A stretch of 64,000 nt of DNA from Formicarius rufipectus (Eukaryota > Chordata > Aves > Passeriformes > Formicariidae), in NCBI GenBank assembly GCA_013399695.1, contig VXAU01001356.1, positions 129,262 to 193,261 of the forward strand. The letters run 5' to 3'. The stretch's first letter is position 1. Each line of letters opens with the position of its first letter. Shown here piece after piece: positions 22,030 through 32,300 of this stretch. Made by a program: the position numbers and the translations under genes. Under the pieces are notes generated by a model. The model saw only the letters and a list, made by a program, of their open reading frames with translations, did not search any database and was not told where the DNA came from.

Positions 22030-23130
22030 ACAAAAACCCCAGACCTACACCTTTGAGTTAATCAGAAACCCTATCTGTTCCCAGGATCTAAGAGATGTCT
22101 AAACGAGCACCTGTTTTTTAACAAACAGCCTTAGAACCTTAGTTTTCTTGCCTGAATAACAGCCCAAGTGGAATAATAATTTTGTTGCTGAATCTTCAAA
22201 GAAAGTAACCAACTCAAATTGAGGACAGGATCGAAAATTAATGTGTGCTAAAGCCCGGTCTCTTGTGACCCTGCAAACAATGATTCAAAGCAAGACCCTT
22301 CAAGTTCTTGATTATAAGGAGCTGAGAGTTGTAAAGCACACTCTCTGATGACCCTATAAACAGCAGTTCAAAGGGAGATCCTTTTGAGCTCTTGATTCTC
22401 AGAAGCTAAGGGGCTAATGTGTATGTCTCAAACACAGATAACATAACCAGATGACTGTGGAGCCATCCAAGGACTGTTAGCAATAACAGACAAGAATTTT
22501 TGGTAATAACCAGCAAGTACTGGTATTAACATGCCATGAGAAAGAGCAAGACGTGGCTGGAGAAGGGAGGCCAGGTGGAGGTAGGGCAGCACTTTTCCAT
22601 GAGAAAGAACCACAGCACAGTACAGCACAAGCACAGGAATGAGTGGCAGGAAGTGGTCATGGACTATAGGGTAAGATTAAGATCAGTGAAGATCCCTGAA
22701 GCCCTCCCACCCATTTCCAGCAAGTTCTGAAAGAACAGACTGTACATGATAACTAATTTACATAGAAAATGAGAAACCTGTCTTTGAGACAGAGAAACCT
22801 GTTCATGAAAAGGTACATGCTCAAGTCTGGGCAGTGCCCCCAGGACCCTGGATATCTCATCAGCCGAGAGAGCTGGATCAATGTTGGAACTAGAACTGGT
22901 GATCTCTTTTCCACTTCACCCTCCCCCCCTTTCTTTAATCATTACTTTTTCTCTATCTTTGATGTTTTCTTTTTCTTTAATTCATCTCTACTTCTTATTT
23001 CGCTCTTCCCTTTTACCCTACCCCTTTATCCAAAACCCACTGTTTTATGCTTACATAGTAGGTCAGGGACTGTTATACCAATTTCCATGCCAAGTGTGTA
23101 ATTTACTAATAAAATTTTGATTCCTTGTGG
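22030..23130 (+). mobile_element. Probable ERV/LTR-derived region, diverged
   Basis: The stretch is GC-richer than its flanks and shows LTR-like parts in order. A TATA-like ACCCTATAAACAG lies near 22350-22363. A long T/C-rich tract occupies 22915-23030, and CCAATTTCCATGCCAAG (about 23078-23095) with TAATAAAATTTTGATT (about 23108-23123) resembles a polyadenylation signal and U5 start of bird LTRs. The boundaries are not resolved, and frames of 60-110 codons inside it show no viral domain. It could be a whole long LTR or two partial ones. Confidence 0.45.
22246..22412 (+). repeat. Diverged 83-bp tandem duplication
   Basis: Two similar units of about 83 bp follow each other (22246-22328 and 22329-22412). 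Shared words include TAAAGC, GACCCT.., CAAA.., ATTCAAAG/GTTCAAAG, and TTCTTGATT/CTCTTGATT. Only the second has the TATA-like CCCTATAAACAG. Such duplications are common in LTR promoter regions. Confidence 0.7.
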
Positions 23131-26100
23131 GACCTTTGGCTTTTATGGTTCCTTTAAACCAAAAAGCATTTATGAATCTGAGGTGCTTCCTTCCCCTTAA
23201 GGTGGGTCATCAAGATGGGAAAGTTAAGGAAAACAAATTAACATTTTTTGAAACAGGTAATGATCTGCTTATAGATACATTTGGCCTTGAAATTTGGATG
23301 GAATCTGGCCTATTTTTTAAACTTTTTTTGTAGAATTAAGGTAGATCCTACCTGGTGGTTTGGCATTTCCTTGCCTCCAAAGAGATGTTTAGAACTACTT
23401 AACATTAAGTGCCCTAGAGGGAAAACAAGCTCTTCTAAAGTAGCATCAGTGGTTAGAAAAGACACCCAAGGACACCATAAAAAAACTAAGAAGTGCTTGC
23501 ATTCTAGTAAACAAGTCTCACCTCCAGACCACACAACTAACAATAAAATTGACTAAACCTCCATAACAGTTTTTCTCATATATGACACTTTGATCTCTTT
23601 AGATTTTACTTAGAACCCATGTGTTTGGATCAACTGTTCTGTTAACAGTAAATAATTTCATCTTTTAGTATAAACTTTCAGTAAACATAATTATCTTACA
23701 AAGAGACTTGTCTATTACTACATTGTTGGTATAAAACACACATTTTCAGACAATCAGAAGCTCAAATGTCTATTTATGTCTATTAGTTGAAAGGAATTAT
23801 GTTCCAAAGTTCTGTACAAGTAAACTATATTTCACTTGAAAGATTCAGCCATAAAGAATTTTTTATGAAGAAACTGTTAACATTTCAGCACATGCTTAGT
23901 TTTTGCTGTTTTGTTTTGTTTGTTTGCAGTTTTATTTTTTAGAAAATTATATTTTTCTATGTTTTTCCTATGAATTGTGGATATATGATTTTACCAAAAG
24001 TCCAGTGAATTAATTGTCCAAAATTCCCATTGGTACCAGTGTGGATCAAGGTTGGATCAAATAATATTATTCTGCTGAGACTTCTTTTAGTTATTTATTC
24101 CCTTTTAGTACTAGATCTACTTAAACTAATTAATTCACATGGGATTTAGGTGCTCTGTGAAATGTAATGAAACCTATGAAAAGAAAATGTCGTGTATGCT
24201 TTAATATTTATAATAATTCTCCAGACATCTAGGCGATTAGATTACTTAACTCCTCCACCCCAGCTGCATTTTGACTTGCATTTGTCCTCTTTTTGGCTAA
24301 ATAATTGTTCTTCTGTTGGTTATTATTTGTATTTTCCACTCTTTGTTGGCCTAAGTTTTGGGGTTTTTTTATGTGAAGTGTGTTTGCAAGGAAAATGTTT
24401 ATAAAATTACACTATCCATCAGCCTGTCCATCTGTCACTACAACTTGTGAATCCATTGGTCATTTGCAGATAAATTTCACAAGAGGGCTACAAATCTAAA
24501 AGCTGTGGAATTCCTACATATTTCATGACAGTCGCTGAATGCCAATATTTTCAATGCATCCAGTAAAAAAGTATTTGTATATCAGCATATTACCAAACAA
24601 GCAGCAGTCAGGTGGCCAGGTTTCTTCCTCTTAGTCTGATATAGGCATATCTCCAAAGCACTCACAGAATATATTGCCATTTGTTCAAAAAGGGGATAGA
24701 AAAAGAAATATTTTTTGTTTTCTTTTTTTAAAAAGATACTTCTTGACACCTAAACCATATCCAGGGGTTCATTGTTCTAAATTCTATGTAGCATACTGTA
24801 ACTAATGCTGAGTACTTTCAAATTTAGATAGAGCTAATCTCATTATTATATGTGTAGTTTCCTGTGCTGAGTTCTGTAAAATGACAGAGACGTAAACCTT
24901 CTTACCTAGATACTAAAGAAAAAATAATTGGCTAGGGTAAACCACTCCTAGTTCTAGTAGTAGCCTTGTTATTTGAGTCAGTTTTCTTTCATCTAGTTAC
25001 AAAATGAGAACTAGTCCTCTTCCTGTGCTCACCTTTGCAGGAATAGGATCACTTCTCTAATATTAGTCTTTTAAAATTAAGAAAACTGAGAAGTCCCAAA
25101 CCACTTTCAAATACATAAAATAGCTAAATTCCTTACACAGATACCCTTAAGAATCCATACTTACAAACCCTGTCTGTTGGAAAGACTCAATGTTTTGATT
25201 CTATTTTCCTTGAATGGAAGGAAGAAGAGAGCACTGAATGAGAAAATGCAACCAAAGATGTGTGTCAATTTTTCTTACTGGCAGAAAAAAGCATCCTGGG
25301 AAGGGAAGCTTTCTTTTCTTGAAGCTCTCACAGCTTTTCTTTGTGCTGAATTTGAGTTTCATTTAGTACCTATGACTAGCAAAATGCTGATATATATAGA
25401 TAACCTTTGTTGATTTGCAGAAGGTGTTTTCTGGGTATGATCTGCTGCTGCATTTCATGTGCTTTTTCTCTGCAACCATTCCTTCTGAATTATCAGATGC
25501 TTCACAGTCCCCTCCGTGACTGTCAAGTTTAAGTCTGACCTTCATGTATGTTACTTAGTTTTGATGAATTTATCTTGCTGATGCTGAATAAAAGCACATC
25601 AATACATGTATCTCCACAGTTCATTCAGCTCTCTCATATTGACTTACGAATTTTTATCACCAACAGTCCAGTTCTGAATGTTGTCTGCATTTCAGCAGCG
25701 TCAGGCTGATTTTTAGATCCAAAGTTAGAAGTAGGTCAGTGCAGTGGTAAGAATTATCAGAAGCTGAAAGATGTCAAGAGAAAGTGACAGGATATATGAG
25801 ACAATTATAGTTGACAGGAGGAGAAGTAGAGGATGTATTCTGAATAAACAGAGGAACCTTTACTGTTAAGGGAGTAGCTCTTATTTTCATTGAGCCCAGC
25901 AAAGTGCTGGGCACAGTGTTTGTCCCAGGCCCTGAGAAAAGAGCACTTATGAAATGAAAAGCAAAGAGCTTATCTAGCTATGTCTAGCTTCCCAGAAAAT
26001 AACTTTTAATAGGTGTGGAGTTTGTTTGGAAAGAATTTTCCCAGAGAAATTGTGAAATATCCCAAATAACACTATTTTCTGCAACGTGTTGGAATTGCTA

Positions 26101-26781
26101 TCTTTGTCTCTGCAATTTACATTGTATCTCCATCATGTACAACAATAAACAGATGACAAAGTTCATGTCTGCCTATAAAATTCTGAAAATAATAGTCCAA
26201 AACAACTGCATTTTCAAAACTATCTGAGAAAAAAATGACAGAACTTGCACTCCACAGATGTTACTCCTGCCTTTAATGCACTGCTGCTCAGATGCAGGAG
26301 CTATGAGCACCATATAAAACCTTACACAGGATGCTGTTAGGATATACGCAGGTGGAGTGCCATCCCATTCAGAAATGCAAAACAAAATCCATGTTCCATT
26401 TAACCTCCTTAGAATATGACTGAAGTGGAGCTTGAATGATATACATGAAAGTGTTTTGTCTCTCTGTAGCAGACTAAGTTTTCCCCGTGATGATTCACTG
26501 ACAAATCTAACCTATTGTCATTTATAGTGAAGTGACTAATAATTTCTTCATAATAGTTCCACTCGCAAATTGAAGTGCCTCTCACTCACAAAGATAAATA
26601 GTAAATCATAATCTGTCATGTATTTTCACATAAAGAGGATACATTTTAATATGGCTATACTCTTTATTTTCTGGCTGTAAAGAAAAGTTATATTATATTC
26701 AATGGCACCATGACTGCTTGATATATTTTCATTTATTCTGATGTTGATCTTCCTTAGCTTTTTTTTACTCTAGGTTTTTGG

Positions 26782-26782
<1 letters not shown>
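23131..26782. other. AT-rich non-coding sequence
   Basis: No gene or repeat family was recognised over 3.65 kb. Frames up to 91 codons (for example 23281-23556) lack any motif and overlap compositionally ordinary DNA. Confidence 0.5.

Positions 26783-26833
<51 letters not shown>
26783..26833. repeat. 51-base T homopolymer
   Basis: An uninterrupted run of about 51 T ends just before an A/T-rich patch and an N at 26859. Runs of this length are difficult to sequence and assemble, and this one probably caused the gap and the misjoin next to it. Its true length is unknown. Confidence 0.9.
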
Positions 26834-26835
<2 letters not shown>

Positions 26836-26858
26836 TTTTAAATTTTTTTTTTAAAAAG

Positions 26859-26859
26859 N
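26859..26859. other. Single-N assembly gap
   Basis: This N is the left border of the 26860-27561 block, which reappears in two parts downstream. A single N here stands for a gap of unknown size. Confidence 0.95.
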
Positions 26860-27561
26860 CCTATACTTACACTTTTTAGTTCTAGCTAATGGAAAAGTCT
26901 GTAAAACAAATCATCAACCTTTAAAAGACCAATTCAACCTTTAAGTATTTTACTCTTTTCAGTAACAGTCATGCCTCAAAAAAAAATGGGGAGGGGGGGG
27001 GGAAACAGAAAAAAACTAAAGGAGAAAAAAATTGAAATATCTGATTGGTGAAGCTCACACCTATCAATGTCTTGCTATTATCATTTTGAATATCTTTCCC
27101 TTATTTTAAGCAGCAATATGATTCTTTTTGGTCTTTTTGACATCCCTAAGGATATTTAATATCTTTAGACCAGCTAAGGATATCAACATTCTGTTACATT
27201 TTCAAAAGAATCATAACATGAAGAACAGTGTGTATTTGAATCTGACCAAACATTGTACAAGAGTGTTATGGGGAAGCTGCCTATGATATAATTTGCTTCA
27301 GAATAATTTTGACTGTGGCCAAGGCCTGTCTTTTTTTTCCTACTCAGCCAAAGATCTAAAGAACTGTTCTTCATATTTATCTTTACTTTGATTTTTATGT
27401 ATTCTCTTCTATAACCATATGACTTTTAGTTTATTTTTCTATTATTATTATTGCTATTATTTCTACTATTAAAAATAAGAAATTAAGAATGAGATGTTGG
27501 ACTGAACATTTCTAAATTAGTTTTTATCATGTAGGTGGTATTCAGCACTCATTTCAGTGGT
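26860..27561. repeat. 702-bp block flanked by Ns: probably a misplaced contig
   Basis: This block has Ns on both sides (26859 and 27562). Its first 323 bases equal 27812-28134 and its last 183 bases (27379-27561) equal 28136-28318, in the same order. Its middle 196 bases (27183-27378) are unique. It thus bridges exactly the gap at 28135, and its current place is probably a scaffolding error. No gene is in it. Confidence 0.9.
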
Positions 27562-27562
27562 N
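27562..27562. other. Single-N assembly gap
   Basis: Right border of the probable misplaced contig. The sequence after it (from TGAAGATAAAG) does not continue the preceding block; the true continuation is found at 28319. Confidence 0.95.
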
Positions 27563-27811
27563 TGAAGATAAAGCATCTGGTGATTTTGACAACCTTGAAA
27601 AATTACAGTGAGAAGAGATATAATAAACTGTCATGCTAAAGTGTGCACAAGCAATAATGAAGAAAAGTCAACAGGGAATATGACTGCTTCTTTGTTTGCT
27701 CTTTCACTTCTTTTCATGAAATAGAATATTGAGGACAGTATGCCTAAGTGTTCAAAAACATTTTCTTGATGATTTTTTGCATGTGACTATATTCTGTCCT
27801 TGATTTTTTGA

Positions 27812-28134
27812 CCTATACTTACACTTTTTAGTTCTAGCTAATGGAAAAGTCTGTAAAACAAATCATCAACCTTTAAAAGACCAATTCAACCTTTAAGTAT
27901 TTTACTCTTTTCAGTAACAGTCATGCCTCAAAAAAAAATGGGGAGGGGGGGGGGAAACAGAAAAAAACTAAAGGAGAAAAAAATTGAAATATCTGATTGG
28001 TGAAGCTCACACCTATCAATGTCTTGCTATTATCATTTTGAATATCTTTCCCTTATTTTAAGCAGCAATATGATTCTTTTTGGTCTTTTTGACATCCCTA
28101 AGGATATTTAATATCTTTAGACCAGCTAAGGATA
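27812..28134. repeat. 323-bp copy of 26860-27182
   Basis: As far as I can compare by eye it is identical to the first part of the block above, including the CCTATACTTACACTTTTTAG start and the G-rich patch GGGGAGGGGGGGGGG. It ends at the N at 28135. Exact identity in neutral AT-rich DNA supports one locus represented twice rather than an old duplication. Confidence 0.9.
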
Positions 28135-28135
28135 N
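28135..28135. other. Single-N assembly gap, fillable
   Basis: The gap separates the 323-bp and 183-bp copies. The unique 196 bases 27183-27378 are the expected missing sequence. Confidence 0.95.
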
Positions 28136-28318
28136 ATCTTTACTTTGATTTTTATGTATTCTCTTCTATAACCATATGACTTTTAGTTTATTTTTCTATT
28201 ATTATTATTGCTATTATTTCTACTATTAAAAATAAGAAATTAAGAATGAGATGTTGGACTGAACATTTCTAAATTAGTTTTTATCATGTAGGTGGTATTC
28301 AGCACTCATTTCAGTGGT
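28136..28318. repeat. 183-bp copy of 27379-27561
   Basis: It runs from ATCTTTACTTTGATTTTTAT to TTTCAGTGGT and matches the end of the block base for base by eye. It then continues into unique sequence (CCAAACAG...), unlike the first copy, which stops at an N. Confidence 0.9.
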
Positions 28319-29389
28319 CCAAACAGAATTATATACTGTGTGTTTAAACACCTCTGTGTAACTGGTCTGTGCTTCAAGCCCTGCTATAAGTGATGACAAC
28401 ACACCTGGTAGGCCCTACTTGGTTATCTACAAGCTTTGTCTTAGATAATGCCAGCCATCTTAAATGAAAAGAGATGTTTGTGTGCAGACAATGAAAACCC
28501 ACCTCTAAGTCCACATGAGCTGAACTTTCTATAAAATTCTGGTGTAAGATAGTTTTCAACAACACCTTGAAACAAAAACCCTGCACTTTGCACAGACTGG
28601 GCAAAAGGACAGGAAACATCCAGAAAGCAGTAAATCAGATGTGTTCTGTAATCACTTAAGCCTCTGCTGCTTTTGGAATATTTCAGTTGTAATAATTTCA
28701 GTAGTTGGTCAAAAGGTGTCCTAATTAATTTTACCTTTGTTGCTGACAAGTGTAAGCTATATAATTACAACATGTTTCCATCTTTTCTGCTTGATATATT
28801 GTTCAATGGCCATAAACATAAAATCTGTTTTGATATGAAAAAAAGTTCTCCACACATCTCTTTGTATTGTTATATACAAGAAATAAAAGTTACAGCTAAA
28901 AATAATGTTAAACTCATCAGAAACTAATAGATTTTACCCACAGAATAGATAGAATTTTAATCAGTCTCCTCACTGCCAAAACTTCTCCACACAAGTCCAA
29001 TACAAATGTCTTCTGCTTTTCTTCCAGTTTTATTTTTCCACAAAACACTTTGAAGAAACCCTGCAGCTTCAAATACCAAAAATCCAAAACAGACCTGAGT
29101 CAGAGGAAGCAATATTACTGGTGGTACTAATGCTGATATAAAAATATGTGATATTTTATCTATTAATATATATAATTTTCACCTTTATATGAAGGAATAT
29201 GAAATAGAAGAAATGTAAAGAGCAAATTAATGTTTGCGGTTTCACTGTCACCTTTCTGTGCATGGACTAATGTGACACAAGACAAGCTCTGGCTAGCAGT
29301 CAGTCTTTTTAACCTGTAAGTTTCTTGAGTACTGCAAGGAATTATAGAAGATGGAAACACCTTCTTTCCCCACTTTTGCTCTAGCTTAT
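28319..29389. other. Non-coding sequence, no gene assigned
   Basis: A minus-strand frame of 102 codons (28441-28749) has no recognisable motif and no visible splice or start context. I treat it as chance, though a decayed repeat coding remnant is possible. Nothing else is seen. Confidence 0.45.
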
Positions 29390-30130
29390 TGTGTTGGTTT
29401 AGAGCTAAACCAACAAGAGAAATGAATCCAATTCAGAAAGGGATTGCAGGTCAGAATAACAATTTAATTAAAATAAAAAAAAAATCACAAAATACAATGA
29501 TACAAAAGGAAAATCTGTTTGATCCACAAAAACAGATGTACAGCCCAGCACAGTGGGGCACGAGCAGAATGGAGCTCACCAACCCCTGTGCTGAACACCA
29601 CATGGCCCCTCTGAGTTCAAAGTAAAAAGAAAGGAAGAAGCCTGCTGGCAAAAATGATGGTTGCAGTCCAGTGGCAGTCTCAGTCCAGTTGAGGCTGTGG
29701 TCCTCCTCTGGATCTGACAAGTCCCAAAACCCCAAGCTTATATCTGCTTGGGCTCTGATAGGAATGCCCAGTCCCTCCCCCAGGATGGAGAGTTTCACAA
29801 TGGGTGATTTACTCTGTGCAGTGAATCGTGGCATATTTTTGGCATCCCTGATAGCCCATTAGCAGACATGACCCCTCAGGTGGGTGTGAAGGTACTAATG
29901 GCTCCACAGAGGAGAGTTATCACACCTGAGTAATAGGTGTGAAGACCGAAAAACTTCCTTATCCCACAGAAGTTCCTAAATACCCAATTTGTAACCTGAG
30001 GGATCAGGTGTGCCCTAGGCAGCTGCTGCAAATAGTCCATTGTGAGCAGTTCATGAGAAAAATGACATAGAGGGTTTAAAACACACACCCACACAGTGAC
30101 AAACTGATCCTGGCTACTAAAACCAGGACA
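29390..30130 (-). mobile_element. Solo ERV LTR with 5-bp target-site duplication
   Basis: This 741-bp LTR, read on the minus strand, begins TGTCCTGGTTTTAG and ends CTAAACCAACACA. Its termini are an imperfect inverted repeat of about 13 bp, with TG...CA ends. It is flanked by a perfect CTTAT duplication (29385-29389 and 30131-30135). A TATA-like motif lies at about 29737-29744 (plus-strand text CTTATATC). A 5-bp duplication and the TGTCCTGGTTT start fit ERVL-class elements of birds. There is no internal sequence, so this is a solo LTR produced by LTR-LTR recombination. A 127-codon minus frame inside it is not viral protein. Confidence 0.9.
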
Positions 30131-30711
30131 CTTATCCTTAGTTCTTAAGATCCCACAAAGTACATTTAAAAGAGAACTGCAACAGTCTCTTCCCTGAGTT
30201 TCTTAACATTGCACATAAGGAGTGTTCTGTGAGGTTTTTTCTTAGTCCATGTATCTACTGAACCATTGGAGTGTCTGCATACTCATAGCATACATGTCAC
30301 ACAGATTAAGTGTGCTGATAGTACCTAAAATCCTGTTTTCTGTCTCTTTCAGTGAATATTTTGATGATGGTTTAATATAGGTCAATATGCTTCTTTAGGA
30401 CATATATCTGCTAACTTACCTTCTTTGACTTAAAAGGTTATGGCAGATTGTAAAAGCAGAGAATCTGAATATCAGTGCTTTAGCAATTATGATGACAACT
30501 ACATTGTCAGCTGCATAGTTGCAATCATGAATTACAACACTTTTTATATATACAAAATACAGTGAGAAAACTTTTCATGAAATAATAAATGATGAAAGAT
30601 TTTGTGACAGTTTCAGACTGCACTGTCAGTGAGGTATATTGCTTAGCTGTCTCTCTCATATGTATTACAAATCCCCAGCACCTTGTCTGGTAATGCCAAG
30701 GTATCTATTTG
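30131..30711. other. Non-coding sequence
   Basis: Apart from the CTTAT duplication copy at its left edge, I see no feature in these 580 bases. Confidence 0.5.
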
Positions 30712-30905
30712 TGGAAACTCTCATGGAAACACAGAATATGATGAGTTGAAAGGGACACATCAGGATCGTTGTGCCCAATGCCTGGCCCTGCACAGGGCAC
30801 CCCAAGAATTACTTCATGTGCCTGAGAGCACTGTTCAAACAGTTCTTAAACTCAGACAGGCTTGGTGCCGTGACCGTTTCCATGGGGAGTGGTATTCCAG
30901 ATATC
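30712..30905 (-). mobile_element. CR1 LINE 3' fragment
   Basis: Plus-strand text shows the reverse complement of a CR1 3' end in the right order. The blocks are AACACAGAATATGATGAGTT, then CCTGGCCCTGCACAGGGCAC, then AACTCAGACAGGCTTGGTGC, then CATGGGGAGTGGTATTCCAG. It corresponds closely to the 3' end of the long CR1 at 47.46 kb (same subfamily by eye). It is 5'-truncated to about 190 bp and not coding. Confidence 0.85.
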
Positions 30906-31104
30906 TGTATTTTTGCTACTAAGTCTGTCCATTGCTAACAACATGAAAAGCTCATTAAAAATCAAAAATTATCTATAATCTTTCTAGACAGCTTATGCAC
31001 CACTTTATGGTCTTAGGCTATAATATTCTTTCCCTCCTAGAAAGTTACACTCATTATTATGAGTTGAGCATTCATAATGAAAAGAAGAATTTAAAATAAT
31101 CATT

Positions 31105-32300
31105 GTCTCAGTTTGAGAAAATTTGGACAAGTGGAGACCTCAGACAGAAGTCTTCTCCCTCAGATTCCATACCATTGGTTTCTCCAATACAGAGAGAGAA
31201 ACCAAATATATCTGGATGTAATTGAAAAAGTTACTCTTTACCAAGAAGAGTGCTAATAAAAATACTGATAAAATCCTCAACCAATGAGGACAAAATTCCC
31301 GAACCCTGCCGACTGGACCAAATCAAGACGGTGGTGGGGCTCCCTAACCTGGAAAAAACCCACATGTAGCTACAGGATAAAGACAAGATGGCTACCCTTC
31401 CACATGGTTCATCTCTTACACACCCAGAAAACCTGGCATGAATCGTTGGAGAGTCAGCACAGGCAGGAAATGGGGGATAGCTGGGATTTGATACTGTAAG
31501 ACAATTGTGTGGTGCTGGAGTGAGGCTGAAGTGCTGGTACAGCCAGTCGGAGCAGAGCTGTGCACTCCTAGGTGGCTGGAAGGACCCTCAAGACACCTTT
31601 TGGATTCAGTGACAAGATTTGGTCATTGCAATTTTGATGTTTGTTGGTCAAAATTGGGGTTGTAGTCCTGTTGAAGTGGCAGTCAGAGTCCAGATTCACC
31701 AAGGTGGTGGTGGAAGCCCTGGCTGGTAAGGAAAGTCCCATGTGGTGAGGGGAGAAAACCAATGAAAACCATTGTCAAATGAAGTCCAAGTGTGTTTTTT
31801 TATTTGGCTTGGGCTAGGCGGCTGAAAGTTCTACACTGGATGCTGTAGTACTGATCACAGGACATTTCAGGAGTCTGTGACACCTTCTAAGATGGTATAG
31901 TTGCCAGTTAAGTCAGCACAGGTAGGTCCATTATGGCCCTTCAGTAGATATGAATATCTTCAGGCTCATATGTGAATTGTTCTGGTGCTTCTCCGGAGGG
32001 GGGAATTATCACAGCTGAGTCATCTGTGTCAGGAAATAGAAACACTACCACACATTGCGGGATTAGTCTCTCTCCTTATCTTGTTCAGAGTCCAGTTTGT
32101 AGCCTGAGGTGTTGGATGTGCATGCCTTCAGCACCTGCCCTGGGTAGTCACTCTGCACATTGCTAACAAAGCACTCTGCTGGTTGAGCCGTGAGCACCAA
32201 TAGTGCAGTCTCTTGTAGTACCAAAACAGTCACTGCAGGTGGTGAAATGTTTGGGTCATTAATCATTAGCAGTTCAGTCTCTAAAGGAAGGCAAACCACC
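31105..32300 (-). mobile_element. Diverged ERV LTR-like element
   Basis: The left edge reads TGTCTCAGTTTGAGA, similar to the termini of bird LTRs. Several blocks parallel the LTR at 29.4-30.1 kb in the same order. AATTATCACAGCTGAGTCAT matches its TTATCACACCTGAGTAAT, and AGTTTGTAGCCTGAGGTGTT matches its ATTTGTAACCTGAGGGAT. GTGGCAGTCAGAGTCCAG matches its GTGGCAGTCTCAGTCCAG. Minus orientation follows from this alignment. The right boundary is uncertain, and the extra length (about 1.2 kb against 0.74 kb) suggests insertions or a different subfamily. Confidence 0.6.

Noticed and set aside
26860..28318. A real segmental duplication
   Set aside because: Copy borders coincide with single Ns and the copies are identical by eye. 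The blocks fit a misplaced contig better.
28441..28749. 102-codon minus-strand frame as a possible transposase relic
   Set aside because: I could not identify any transposase motif or terminal repeats around it.
29451..29834. 127-codon minus-strand frame
   Set aside because: It lies wholly inside the solo LTR, which is non-coding; no viral or cellular protein motif is visible.
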